DNA of 6,239 nt. Origin: an uncultured Oscillospiraceae bacterium (lineage in GTDB: Bacteria > Bacillota > Clostridia > Oscillospirales > Ruminococcaceae). Below, one piece after another: positions 1-5,109 of the stretch. The DNA lies in the NCBI GenBank assembly GCA_958448395.1, contig CAUDDP010000099.1:1-6239 (forward strand). Reading direction: 5' to 3'. The translations under genes were made by a program, and so were the position numbers. Position 1 is the stretch's first letter. Every line of letters begins with the position of its first letter. The notes beneath the pieces are model-generated. The model was not told the DNA's origin. It saw only the letters and a list, made by a program, of their open reading frames with translations, and searched no databases.

Positions 1-289
1 TGTAGTACAGTTTTACAGCCTCCCGTAATTGATACTTTGGCAGGGAATCGGCAAATCGTTCTGCCACCTTCATATCCCGCCGTAATTCTCTCGCACGCGT
101 TCGCAGCCGAATGGTTGTCGCATTTTCCGGAATGCCCTGCACATACGCTGTATGCTTGCTGTAGGGGAATTTTGCAGCGGATTGCACAGCGTCTACCACT
201 TCTTCCTCTCGCAGCTGCATTTGAATGGCATCCAGTTCCGCATGGTTGTCCCGGTAGTGCCGCAGAGCGTGTAGTACTTGATTTTTCAT
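1..289 (-). CDS. Sigma-factor-like phage transcription regulator (DUF1492-like), N-terminal part, cut by left edge
   Basis: An ATG at 289-287 opens a frame that stays open for 96 codons to base 1, with no stop in the window. The start is fixed by an AAGGAGG site at 301-295, five bases upstream. The protein begins MKNQVLHALRHYRDNHAELD and has a helical, charged N-terminus. A middle segment reads KFPYSKHTAYVQGIPE, and then comes a helix-rich RARELRRDMKVAERFADSLP leading into LREAVKLYY at the edge. This order (coiled helix, a short 'SPY..H....G.P' segment, a second helix, then the start of a sigma region-4-like helix-turn-helix) is what I associate with DUF1492/ArpU-like regulators of Firmicute phages. 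These usually lie at the end of the early region and act on late transcription. The helix-turn-helix itself would lie outside the window, so the family call rests on resemblance. It has its own promoter upstream. Confidence 0.68.
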   Translation of the reverse strand, partial: MKNQVLHALRHYRDNHAELDAIQMQLREEEVVDAVQSAAKFPYSKHTAYVQGIPENATTIRLRTRARELRRDMKVAERFADSLPKYQLREAVKLYY

Positions 290-294
290 TGCTG

Positions 295-301
295 CCTCCT
301 T
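295..301 (-). promoter_or_regulatory. Ribosome binding site of the sigma-like gene
   Basis: AAGGAGG lies five bases before the ATG at 289. It is a near-perfect Firmicute Shine-Dalgarno sequence and is the main support for this gene, which has no stop codon in the window. Confidence 0.85.
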
Positions 302-330
302 GATGGATAGGTACGATTTTATTTAAATTT

Positions 331-359
331 ATGATACCATATTTTGTGGTTTTTTGCAA
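331..359 (-). promoter_or_regulatory. Sigma-A-type promoter with extended -10, driving the sigma-like gene
   Basis: On the minus strand, TTGCAA (359-354) is followed by exactly 17 bases and then TATCAT (336-331). The three bases before the -10 are TGG, which matches the TGn extended -10 of Gram-positive promoters. Transcription would start near base 324, giving a leader of about 35 bases before the ATG at 289. The surrounding bases are AT-rich, with an ATTTAAAT palindrome at 321-328 just downstream of the -10 that could be part of an operator. The promoter sits in the only real intergenic gap of the window (290-397), between the replication genes and the downstream regulator. I saw no convincing rho-independent terminator in the same gap, so read-through from the operon also remains possible. 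Confidence 0.65.
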
Positions 360-381
360 TCGTTCTCTGAAAGCGGATAAA

Positions 382-513
382 TTATTTTTCTACTTCCTCA
401 ATTCGCACATAAATCCCAGGGACAGCCGCCCAGAATTTCTCTGTCACGTTGGCGGCACGCTGTAGGCATTTCGGCAAGCCGTTCACTGATAGGCTGCGGA
501 TATTTTTGTATCT
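382..513 (-). other. Open -1 frame overlapping the small gene; possible true C-terminus
   Basis: In the -1 frame relative to the small gene above, 43 codons are open from just after a TGA at 516-514 to a TAA at 384-382. The tail reads ANVTEKFWAAVPGIYVRIEE followed by VEK, which looks like an ordinary soluble C-terminus. It has no ATG and no Shine-Dalgarno site of its own; its first possible starts are GTG at 486 and TTG at 477. A run of five A at 508-504, near the beginning of the overlap, is a place where one extra or missing base, or ribosomal slippage, would join the two frames. It could also be chance, since 43 open codons is not rare. Confidence 0.25.
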
Positions 514-565
514 TCACATGATAGCGTAGGCTCGCATCCTCGTAAATTTTAGACATGTCCTTCAT
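398..565 (-). CDS. Small phage protein of unknown function (55 aa)
   Basis: I do not recognise this protein. The ATG at 565 is chosen because AGGTGG (577-572) lies six bases upstream. The next ATG at 556 has a Shine-Dalgarno-like AAGGA only one base away, and the longer frame above would overlap the helicase-loader gene deeply. The gene starts 17 bases after the loader stop. The product begins MKDMSKIYEDASLRYHVKIQ and ends GGCPWDLCAN, with three cysteines in the last 20 residues, no membrane segment and no obvious domain. From 513 onward the -1 frame is also open, runs past this stop, and ends in a more protein-like tail. The true C-terminus is therefore uncertain and a frameshift is possible. 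It is the last gene before the promoter gap. Confidence 0.5.
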   Translation of the reverse strand: MKDMSKIYEDASLRYHVKIQKYPQPISERLAEMPTACRQRDREILGGCPWDLCAN

Positions 566-582
566 ATTACACCACCTGCCTG

Positions 583-1440
583 TCAATTGTTTAGAATCGT
601 CATCATCTCTGCAAATCGCTCCACTGCTTGTTTTTTTCGCTGGTCTTCTCCATCTACCAACACTGGACAGCATGCTTTCAGCAATCGACTGAATCGCCGC
701 CGATCAGACAGGGACTCTGGATTTTTTAGTTCCTCAGCAGTCAAATTGGTGGTGACAATCAGTGGCAATCCGGCATTGCAGCGGCTTTCGATTACACCAA
801 ATATAATCTCCTGCATGTATTCGGTATTGCTTTCTGCTGCAAGATCATCCAAAATCAGCAGATCATAACGGTTCAGGTTGTCAAAATAATCCTGTTTCTG
901 GTATGTCCCCTGTACTTCATTCCGAATACGGGCGAAATTCGTCATCAAGACGGGAACACCCCGATCGATCAAGGTGTTAGCGATACACGCTGCCAGATAG
1001 GATTTTCCTGTTCCGACTGTCCCATAGAACAGCAACCCCTCGCCACGCTGCCGGAATGTTGCGAAATGCTCTGCATATCTTTGGGCAATCGCTGCCGGTT
1101 TGGGATGAGAATGATTGTCGTTCGCAAATGTCCACTGCTTTTTATCTGCTGCCTGTCCACAGCAGCCTTTACAGTCTGGGAATGCTTCATACCGCAGTAC
1201 GGCAATTCTTTGTGTAAGTTCTGCTTGCTGGGCAGCGGCGGCTTCTTTTTTGCGGCGTTCTGTCTCACACTGACACATACAGTACGGCGTTTGTATCGTA
1301 TCCAAAAAACGCACACGGGCTTGTTTGGGCGTGTGACAGTTGCCACAGTACAGCAAACCATCTTTTATGTAATCATCGTTGTTGCAGGAAATCACTTTTG
1401 ACGCTGCTTCTGCGAGACTTTGAAATGCCTGTTCATACAT
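583..1440 (-). CDS. DnaC/IstB-like AAA+ ATPase, phage helicase loader
   Basis: A 285-residue protein that most likely loads the replicative DnaB-type helicase at the phage origin using ATP. An N-terminal cysteine cluster has CGNC at 32-35 and CMCQC at 54-58, a pattern consistent with the zinc-binding start of phage and Firmicute loaders. A charged helix and a second cysteine group (C90, C93, C94) follow. The ATPase core shows Walker A GTVGTGKS at 140-147, Walker B LLILDDL at 194-200, the sensor-1-like TTN at 230-232 and an SDRRRFSRLL arginine-finger region at 245-254. Length fits the family. The ATG at 1440 is chosen because longer frames would run about 110 bases into the MazG-like gene. The start lies four bases after that gene's stop. 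Its GGAGG (1457-1453) is 12 bases away, further than ideal, so translation probably depends on coupling. No replicative helicase gene is visible here, so the partner is probably host-encoded or encoded elsewhere. Confidence 0.88.
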   Translation of the reverse strand: MYEQAFQSLAEAASKVISCNNDDYIKDGLLYCGNCHTPKQARVRFLDTIQTPYCMCQCETERRKKEAAAAQQAELTQRIAVLRYEAFPDCKGCCGQAADKKQWTFANDNHSHPKPAAIAQRYAEHFATFRQRGEGLLFYGTVGTGKSYLAACIANTLIDRGVPVLMTNFARIRNEVQGTYQKQDYFDNLNRYDLLILDDLAAESNTEYMQEIIFGVIESRCNAGLPLIVTTNLTAEELKNPESLSDRRRFSRLLKACCPVLVDGEDQRKKQAVERFAEMMTILNN

Positions 1441-1444
1441 GTTC

Positions 1445-1900
1445 CTATTCTGCCTCCATTCGCTTCTGCTGCCGTGCAAGCTTGTATTGTACCATCTTAT
1501 CAAATTTGTCCGGCGAAAGCAAAGCCCGTAATTGCAGCACCATAATGTAAACATCCGCAGCCTCTTCTACGATACAATTCAGCTGTTCAGAAGCCTCTTT
1601 CCCTGTAGAGCGTATGTATCTTGCAATCGCCATTTGCAGCTCACCGCACTCCTCAACCGTTTTTACCAGTTGATTTTCCACGCCGTAATGATTGGCGATG
1701 CTACAAAGACTTTCATTCGGAATGCATGGCACATTTTCCTGCACCTGCTTCATCGCTGCTAAGGCGGCATCTATTGCAGCAATATCACGGACAAAAACAT
1801 TGTCTTTCTCCTTGTAATCTGCAAAATCTTCCCGATCACAACGCAGATCTTCCAACTGGGAGATAGCCGCTTCCAGTGACATTTTTATTTTATGCTCCAT
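1445..1900 (-). CDS. MazG-like nucleotide pyrophosphohydrolase with an extra N-terminal domain
   Basis: 151 residues. The C-terminal half (about 75-150) has the all-alpha NTP pyrophosphohydrolase signature. EECGE at 83-87 supplies EExxE and EEAAD at 112-116 supplies ExxD, 25 residues apart, which together bind Mg2+ and the nucleotide phosphates. Enzymes of this family hydrolyse (d)NTPs or related nucleotides to monophosphate and pyrophosphate; the substrate cannot be read from the sequence. The first 55 residues form a separate helical segment (SLEAAISQLEDL, then FVRDIAAIDAALAAMKQ). I have seen this style of segment at the start of other phage proteins, so it looks like a shared phage module fused to the enzyme. 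The ATG at 1900 follows AGGAGG (1914-1909) by eight bases, one of the best sites in the window. The gene sits 42 bases after the zinc-ribbon gene and four bases before the loader. Confidence 0.8.
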   Translation of the reverse strand: MEHKIKMSLEAAISQLEDLRCDREDFADYKEKDNVFVRDIAAIDAALAAMKQVQENVPCIPNESLCSIANHYGVENQLVKTVEECGELQMAIARYIRSTGKEASEQLNCIVEEAADVYIMVLQLRALLSPDKFDKMVQYKLARQQKRMEAE

Positions 1901-1942
1901 AATGTGTACCTCCTATCTGTATGATTCCGGCATCCTCCTTCG

Positions 1943-2602
1943 TCATTCTGATTCCTCCAAATCCATCTTTGCACCACATACCGGACAAAAAGCGTAATAT
2001 TCCGCACGATTCAGAATATCACAAAACTGTTTTCCACAATGTGAACACTGTGCAATCAACAAATTGGAAGCTCCAACATGCCGAATTCCATCAATCATTT
2101 TCCATTTTCCAGTAGTTTCAGCATATTTATCTGTCGTTCTATCAAATAATTGATTTCCCATAATTACACCCTTAACTACACTGCCTCTTTTTCCAAGCAA
2201 AAATAGTTTGGAACGTTTGCTATTTACAGCATAATCAAAGGAATCCCATGTATATCCGACTTTCAAAAAGTAATCCAAACTTTTCTTGTCTACGGCTAAG
2301 TCGCCAAAGTGCAGACGTGTTTTATCTTTGTACGCATCATAAGAGGCTGTCCTTGGAAAACGGACTGCTACAGCATCTTCCAACCCTTCCCTCACACTAT
2401 CCCATGCAAGTGGCAAATATCCTCTTGTCCCTGCCATTTTCTGTAACCACTCCGGCACATCCCACTCTTCCACGAGCATACCAGCGGTTGCCTTGTGAAA
2501 ACAAACAAAATAATTTTTATCGTATGCTGGTATAATTGCAGGAAGTCTGCCACCACATACTGCTTCCTTTACACATAATTGTACAATCCTATTACAATTC
2601 AT
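1943..2602 (-). CDS. Unknown phage protein with C-terminal zinc ribbon
   Basis: A 219-residue protein I do not recognise as a whole. Its C-terminus carries two Cys-x2-Cys knuckles, CSHCG at 186-190 and CPVCG at 206-210, 16 residues apart, which is a typical zinc ribbon for nucleic acid or protein contact. The first 180 residues show no motif I can name. They are rich in aromatic residues (YFVCFHK at 31-37, LVEEWDVPEWLQKM at 43-56) and contain C10, C16 and C34. There is no signal peptide or membrane helix. The ATG at 2602 is chosen over an in-frame ATG at 2632 because GGAGG (2616-2612) lies nine bases upstream of it. The start overlaps the last 11 bases of the gene before. The coding DNA between about 2030 and 2260 seems more AT-rich than its neighbours. 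Its place between the initiator and the MazG-like/loader genes suggests an early function. Confidence 0.75.
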   Translation of the reverse strand: MNCNRIVQLCVKEAVCGGRLPAIIPAYDKNYFVCFHKATAGMLVEEWDVPEWLQKMAGTRGYLPLAWDSVREGLEDAVAVRFPRTASYDAYKDKTRLHFGDLAVDKKSLDYFLKVGYTWDSFDYAVNSKRSKLFLLGKRGSVVKGVIMGNQLFDRTTDKYAETTGKWKMIDGIRHVGASNLLIAQCSHCGKQFCDILNRAEYYAFCPVCGAKMDLEESE

Positions 2603-3182
2603 GCTTGATTTCCTCCATTTCTGCTGGTACATACATCATGCCGCATCTTTCTGCAATAAACACATCTGGATGCAGCAGCCGCTTTTTCATGTATGCAGCA
2701 GCTTGTTCCTCCGAGAATATTTTGATACGCAGACAATTTCCAACTGTTTCTGCCGCAAGAGTCCCTGTTACCTTATTTCTGATCACATAGGCTTTCACTC
2801 GTTTTACACCATCCGGTACTGGCTCCCAGTCCTCAAAAAGGTCTGTCGGCGGTTGATAAAAATATCCGGTCTTTCTTCTGCGGTCTTTTGCCAATCGCAG
2901 TGCCGCATATGTAATGCCTGTTTTTTGGAATACCTGTGATTCACTGTACCCAGCCTCTTGCATATCTGCTGCACGCTGCATAATTGCAGTACTTTCCCGC
3001 CACTTTTTCAAAATCACATCCCGATACTTCCGTCGATTCTCTGGCAAGCTTGTATAAGCGGATACCGTTCCAGCATTCAAGCCAAGCTGTGCAGCAATCG
3101 TCCTGACGGTCATATCCTGCTCATATCGCATCCGGCAGATTTTCTGCATGATTTCCTCTGTTATAATCTTTTTTCGTCCCAT
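2592..3182 (-). CDS. Unknown DNA-binding protein with two helix-turn-helix segments
   Basis: 196 residues. The N-terminus reads like a resolvase- or Trp-repressor-style recognition unit: basic GRKKIITEE, a helix, then MTVRTIAAQLGLNAGTVSAY at 24-43, a clear helix-turn-helix. A second candidate lies at about 77-100 (AGYSESQVFQKTGITYAALR), followed by the basic stretch KDRRRKTG. The C-terminal half (about 110-196) looks globular and mixed alpha/beta, with no recognised motif. Paired helix-turn-helix units suggest binding to a two-part DNA site. Roles could be regulation of the early operon or a partner of the initiator at the origin; the sequence does not decide. The ATG at 3182 has TGAGGG (3194-3189) six bases upstream, and that site includes the stop codon of the initiator gene, so the two genes are tightly coupled with nine bases between them. 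The end overlaps the zinc-ribbon gene by 11 bases. Confidence 0.75.
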   Translation of the reverse strand: MGRKKIITEEIMQKICRMRYEQDMTVRTIAAQLGLNAGTVSAYTSLPENRRKYRDVILKKWRESTAIMQRAADMQEAGYSESQVFQKTGITYAALRLAKDRRRKTGYFYQPPTDLFEDWEPVPDGVKRVKAYVIRNKVTGTLAAETVGNCLRIKIFSEEQAAAYMKKRLLHPDVFIAERCGMMYVPAEMEEIKHEL

Positions 3183-3191
3183 TTTTTGCCC

Positions 3192-3983
3192 TCACAAAAT
3201 TGCGTCCAGAATATCCGGTTCACTGCTTTTGGCAATCGGAATGCCGTTTGCCCCTTTTTTCGTCTGCTTCTGGTTCAGATAGCTTTCAAACTTTGTCCCG
3301 AACAGCGTTGCCGGACGCAGGTATTTTTCCCATTCTGTTCCCTTCCAGTCTGCACATTTGTTGGCAATCACTCGCTGAAAATCTTCCACACTATATCCCT
3401 CTTCCAATCTCGCATGAATATGCTGTCGAGTCGTTTTGCTGCTGGAACTGTAGTTTGTTCCAGCCTGTTCGTTCAGATAAGCGATGATTTCGGAATAAAT
3501 GGCAGAATTTTTCTCTTTCTCTGAATTGTCTCCTTCTTCGCTACCAGACAATATATATTTATCCTTATCTAACCTATCCTTACCTAACCTATCCTGGGTT
3601 TCCAACTGGTATGACGATTGGGTGTCGTTTGGTATACCATCGGTATCCAGCTGGTATACCTTATTTTTTTCTATATGTAACAATCTTTTTTCATCGCATG
3701 TAGTCGGTTTATACCGATCTGTTCGGATGCAATTATGAACCTTCCAATGCCGGATAACAACAACACCTGTTTCAAATGGAATGATAAACCGTTTTGCAAT
3801 GAGAATCCTCATATCATCGTCAGAAGATCCAATCATACGCATAATGCGTTTTGGATTATTGATGAATCCATCATCATCCGCCCGCATTGCAAGGTGAAAG
3901 TACAGCATTTGTGTAGTTGCTGGCATATCCAGAAACAAGTCACTATCGATCACACTTTTTGCAAACATTCTACGTTCTGCCAA
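3192..3983 (-). CDS. Phage replication initiator (replisome organizer N-terminus, Phg_2220_C C-terminus)
   Basis: A 263-residue origin-binding or replisome-organising protein. Residues 1-95 match the winged-helix replisome-organizer start of Firmicute phages: RRMFAKSVIDSD, then LFLDMPATTQMLYFHLAMRA, DDDGFINNP and RFIIPFETGVVVIRHWKVHN. Residues 100-160 are a low-complexity linker with the repeats DRLGK/DRLDK and YQLDTD/YQLETQ. Residues 160-240 match the conserved phage C-terminal domain Phg_2220_C, with ARLEEGYSVEDFQRVIANK, DWKGTEWEKYLRP and TLFGTKFESYLNQK. The start is TTG at 3983, not ATG. It has AGGGGG (3998-3993) nine bases upstream, and it gives the MAERRMF... N-terminus usual for this family; the next ATG at 3968 would remove conserved residues. 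The gene follows ssb by 18 bases. The linker DNA contains an iteron-like array, so the origin may lie inside this gene, as lambda ori lies in O. Confidence 0.87.
   Translation of the reverse strand: MAERRMFAKSVIDSDLFLDMPATTQMLYFHLAMRADDDGFINNPKRIMRMIGSSDDDMRILIAKRFIIPFETGVVVIRHWKVHNCIRTDRYKPTTCDEKRLLHIEKNKVYQLDTDGIPNDTQSSYQLETQDRLGKDRLDKDKYILSGSEEGDNSEKEKNSAIYSEIIAYLNEQAGTNYSSSSKTTRQHIHARLEEGYSVEDFQRVIANKCADWKGTEWEKYLRPATLFGTKFESYLNQKQTKKGANGIPIAKSSEPDILDAIL
3564..3593 (-). repeat. Two tandem 15-base repeats in the initiator linker
   Basis: GATAGGTTAGGTAAG (3593-3579) is directly followed by GATAGGTTAGATAAG (3578-3564), differing at one base, and then by a partial GATAAA. They encode DRLGK-DRLDK-DK at residues 131-142. 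Such 'DRL' repeats are common in the variable linkers of phage replisome-organizer proteins and may expand and contract by slippage. They also adjoin the GGTAT array and so may belong to the same DNA element. Confidence 0.75.
3597..3660. repeat. Iteron-like GGTAT array; candidate phage replication origin
   Basis: On the plus strand GGTAT occurs at 3608, 3631, 3642 and 3653, with spacings of 23, 11 and 11 bases, close to whole helical turns. Two copies extend to the perfect palindrome GGTATACC (3631-3638 and 3653-3660). A 15-base direct repeat (3597-3611 and 3642-3656, 13 of 15 identical) is 45 bases apart. A related GGTTTATACC lies at 3706-3715. An AT-rich tract follows at 3661-3690 (26 of 30 A/T) and another precedes it at about 3551-3572. 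Repeats in phase next to easily melted DNA, inside the initiator gene, are the layout of lambda-type origins. The DNA also encodes the initiator's linker, so the function is inferred. Confidence 0.5.
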
Positions 3984-3992
3984 AATTTCTCG

Positions 3993-3998
3993 CCCCCT
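3993..3998 (-). promoter_or_regulatory. Ribosome binding site that fixes the TTG start of the initiator
   Basis: AGGGGG followed by CGAG lies nine bases before TTG at 3983. The G-rich core is unusual compared with the AGGAGG sites of the neighbours. Together with the rare start codon it may set a lower rate of initiator synthesis than of the flanking SSB. Confidence 0.6.
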
Positions 3999-4001
3999 AC
4001 C

Positions 4002-4460
4002 TTAAAACGGCGGTTCTGAATCGGAAAGAATTTCCTCAAATCCGCTCATATCGAATGCAGGATTGCCCTGTACAGCGTTTTGTGCATTCGATTGGTAGTT
4101 GTTAATGTTGCCCTGTGTGGCATTCTGGCTTGCGTCAGCGGCCTTTCTGGTTTCGCCGAACGAAATATTTTCCGCCTGTACTTCCATAGAATAATGTTTC
4201 ACACCATTATTATCCGTGTAATCTGCATTTTGCAGTCTGCCTTCCACAATGATCATGGCTCCCTTGCGGAAATAACGGCTTACAAACTCCGCCTGCTGCC
4301 GCCAGCAAACCACGCTGATAAAATCAGCTTTCTGCTCGATTCCCTGTTTGTACTGCCGATTTGCTGCAATCCGGAATCGGCACACGGCAATGCCACTCTG
4401 CGTCTGACGGAATTCTGGGTCAGCACACAATCTTCCCATTAAAATAACCTTGTTAATCAT
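4002..4460 (-). CDS. ssb: Single-stranded DNA-binding protein
   Basis: 152 residues with the OB fold of bacterial and phage SSB at about 1-105: MINKVILMGRLCADPEFRQT, FRIAANRQYK at 29-38, ADFISVVCWRQQAEFVSRYF at 45-64, then GAMIIVEGRLQ at 67-77. A flexible Asn/Gln-rich linker follows (about 106-135). The tail SDSEPPF is acidic and close to the canonical DDDIPF tip that recruits replication and repair partners. It coats single strands at the phage fork and during annealing by the Bet protein encoded two genes earlier. The ATG at 4460 is fixed by AAGGAGG (4473-4467) six bases upstream; a longer frame to 4499 would overlap the MBL gene without a binding site. The start overlaps the preceding stop by eight bases. 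Confidence 0.95.
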   Translation of the reverse strand: MINKVILMGRLCADPEFRQTQSGIAVCRFRIAANRQYKQGIEQKADFISVVCWRQQAEFVSRYFRKGAMIIVEGRLQNADYTDNNGVKHYSMEVQAENISFGETRKAADASQNATQGNINNYQSNAQNAVQGNPAFDMSGFEEILSDSEPPF

Positions 4461-5109
4461 GCTCTTCCTCCTTGTGACGATGCAAATAAACGATTTCACT
4501 GCGTTCCCCGAGATTCTCCAACAACCATTCGTCCGCCTGTTCTTTGCTTAAATGCGTCTGCAATGCCCGATATTCGTACACATAGAAACCAGCTTGCCGC
4601 TTCTCCCGTATCCGCCGTGCAATTTCTTCTTCCGTATAATTCGCTTCCACCAGATACAAATCATAATTCCGTGCAGAAATGCCATCCAGTGTGCTGGTAT
4701 CCGTCATATAAATGGCTTTTTCGCCGTTCAGAAAGATTCTCCATCCGCAATTGTCCACATCATGGTACAGCTTGATTGGCGATACCTGAAACACTCCGTA
4801 ATCATAGGATTTTCCAATGGTCAGACAGTCGATATTGTCGGGCGATACGCCACAATCCAATAATCGCTGTACCAACCAATGACAGCACACAAACCGGAGC
4901 GTTGGACGTTCCGCCGCAAGATTCCGAATGGTCGTTGCATGAAAATGGTCGGTGTGCTGGTGCGTCAGCAGGACAATTTTGATATTCCGAAAATCGTCCT
5001 GCAAGGCTGCCTTGATTTTCGCCAGCGACACACCGCAGTCAATCAGAATACATCGCCCCAGCACAACCGCATTTCCACCAGAACCCGTTGCAATTACTTG
5101 ATACTGCAT
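4453..5109 (-). CDS. MBL-fold metallo-hydrolase, WalJ/YycJ-like, possible nuclease
   Basis: 218 residues with the metallo-beta-lactamase fold. An N-terminal ATGSGGNAVVL (7-17) matches the SGSxGN opening of the WalJ/YycJ group. The metal motif THQHTDHFH gives H50, H52, D54 and H55. Further ligand candidates are H116 (LYHDVDNCGW), D137 (YMTDT) and a late histidine, H186 (THLSKEQADEW) or H210. A complete set of ligands suggests an active, probably two-metal hydrolase. WalJ-type proteins have been proposed to act on DNA. Placement between a Bet annealing protein and SSB makes a nuclease role attractive here, but the substrate is inferred only. The ATG at 5109 overlaps the bet stop in TAATG by one base. 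There is no good Shine-Dalgarno site before it, so translation probably depends on coupling to bet. Confidence 0.85.
   Translation of the reverse strand: MQYQVIATGSGGNAVVLGRCILIDCGVSLAKIKAALQDDFRNIKIVLLTHQHTDHFHATTIRNLAAERPTLRFVCCHWLVQRLLDCGVSPDNIDCLTIGKSYDYGVFQVSPIKLYHDVDNCGWRIFLNGEKAIYMTDTSTLDGISARNYDLYLVEANYTEEEIARRIREKRQAGFYVYEYRALQTHLSKEQADEWLLENLGERSEIVYLHRHKEEEHD
4467..4473 (-). promoter_or_regulatory. Ribosome binding site that fixes the ssb start
   Basis: AAGGAGG lies six bases before ATG at 4460, inside the end of the MBL-fold gene. It supports the canonical MINKVILMGR start of SSB over an upstream ATG at 4499. Confidence 0.85.

Noticed and set aside
37..303. Plus-strand open frame opposite the sigma-like gene
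   Set aside because: It lies antisense to a gene with a strong ribosome site and promoter, and its composition (Pro/Cys/His-rich) is typical of a shadow frame.
290..397. Possible rho-independent terminator between the small gene and the promoter
   Set aside because: No GC-rich stem followed by a U run was found on the minus strand. The A-rich and T-rich stretches have no stem.
969..1361. Second minus-strand frame of 130 codons inside the helicase-loader gene
   Set aside because: It overlaps a gene with intact Walker A, Walker B and sensor motifs, has no ribosome site, and its sequence is not protein-like.
1890..1946. Micro-ORF of 18 codons (MTKEDAGIIQIGGTHYGA) starting in ATGA overlap with the zinc-ribbon stop and preceded by GGAGG
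   Set aside because: The start context is good, but most of it simply reads through the ribosome binding site and start of the MazG-like gene. At 18 codons, chance is a sufficient explanation. It might act as a coupling leader, but nothing shows this.
2958..3524. Long plus-strand open frame (188 codons) across the initiator and twin-HTH genes
   Set aside because: It is Cys/Phe/Ser-rich, spans the junction of two well-supported minus-strand genes, and resembles no family. It is a shadow frame.
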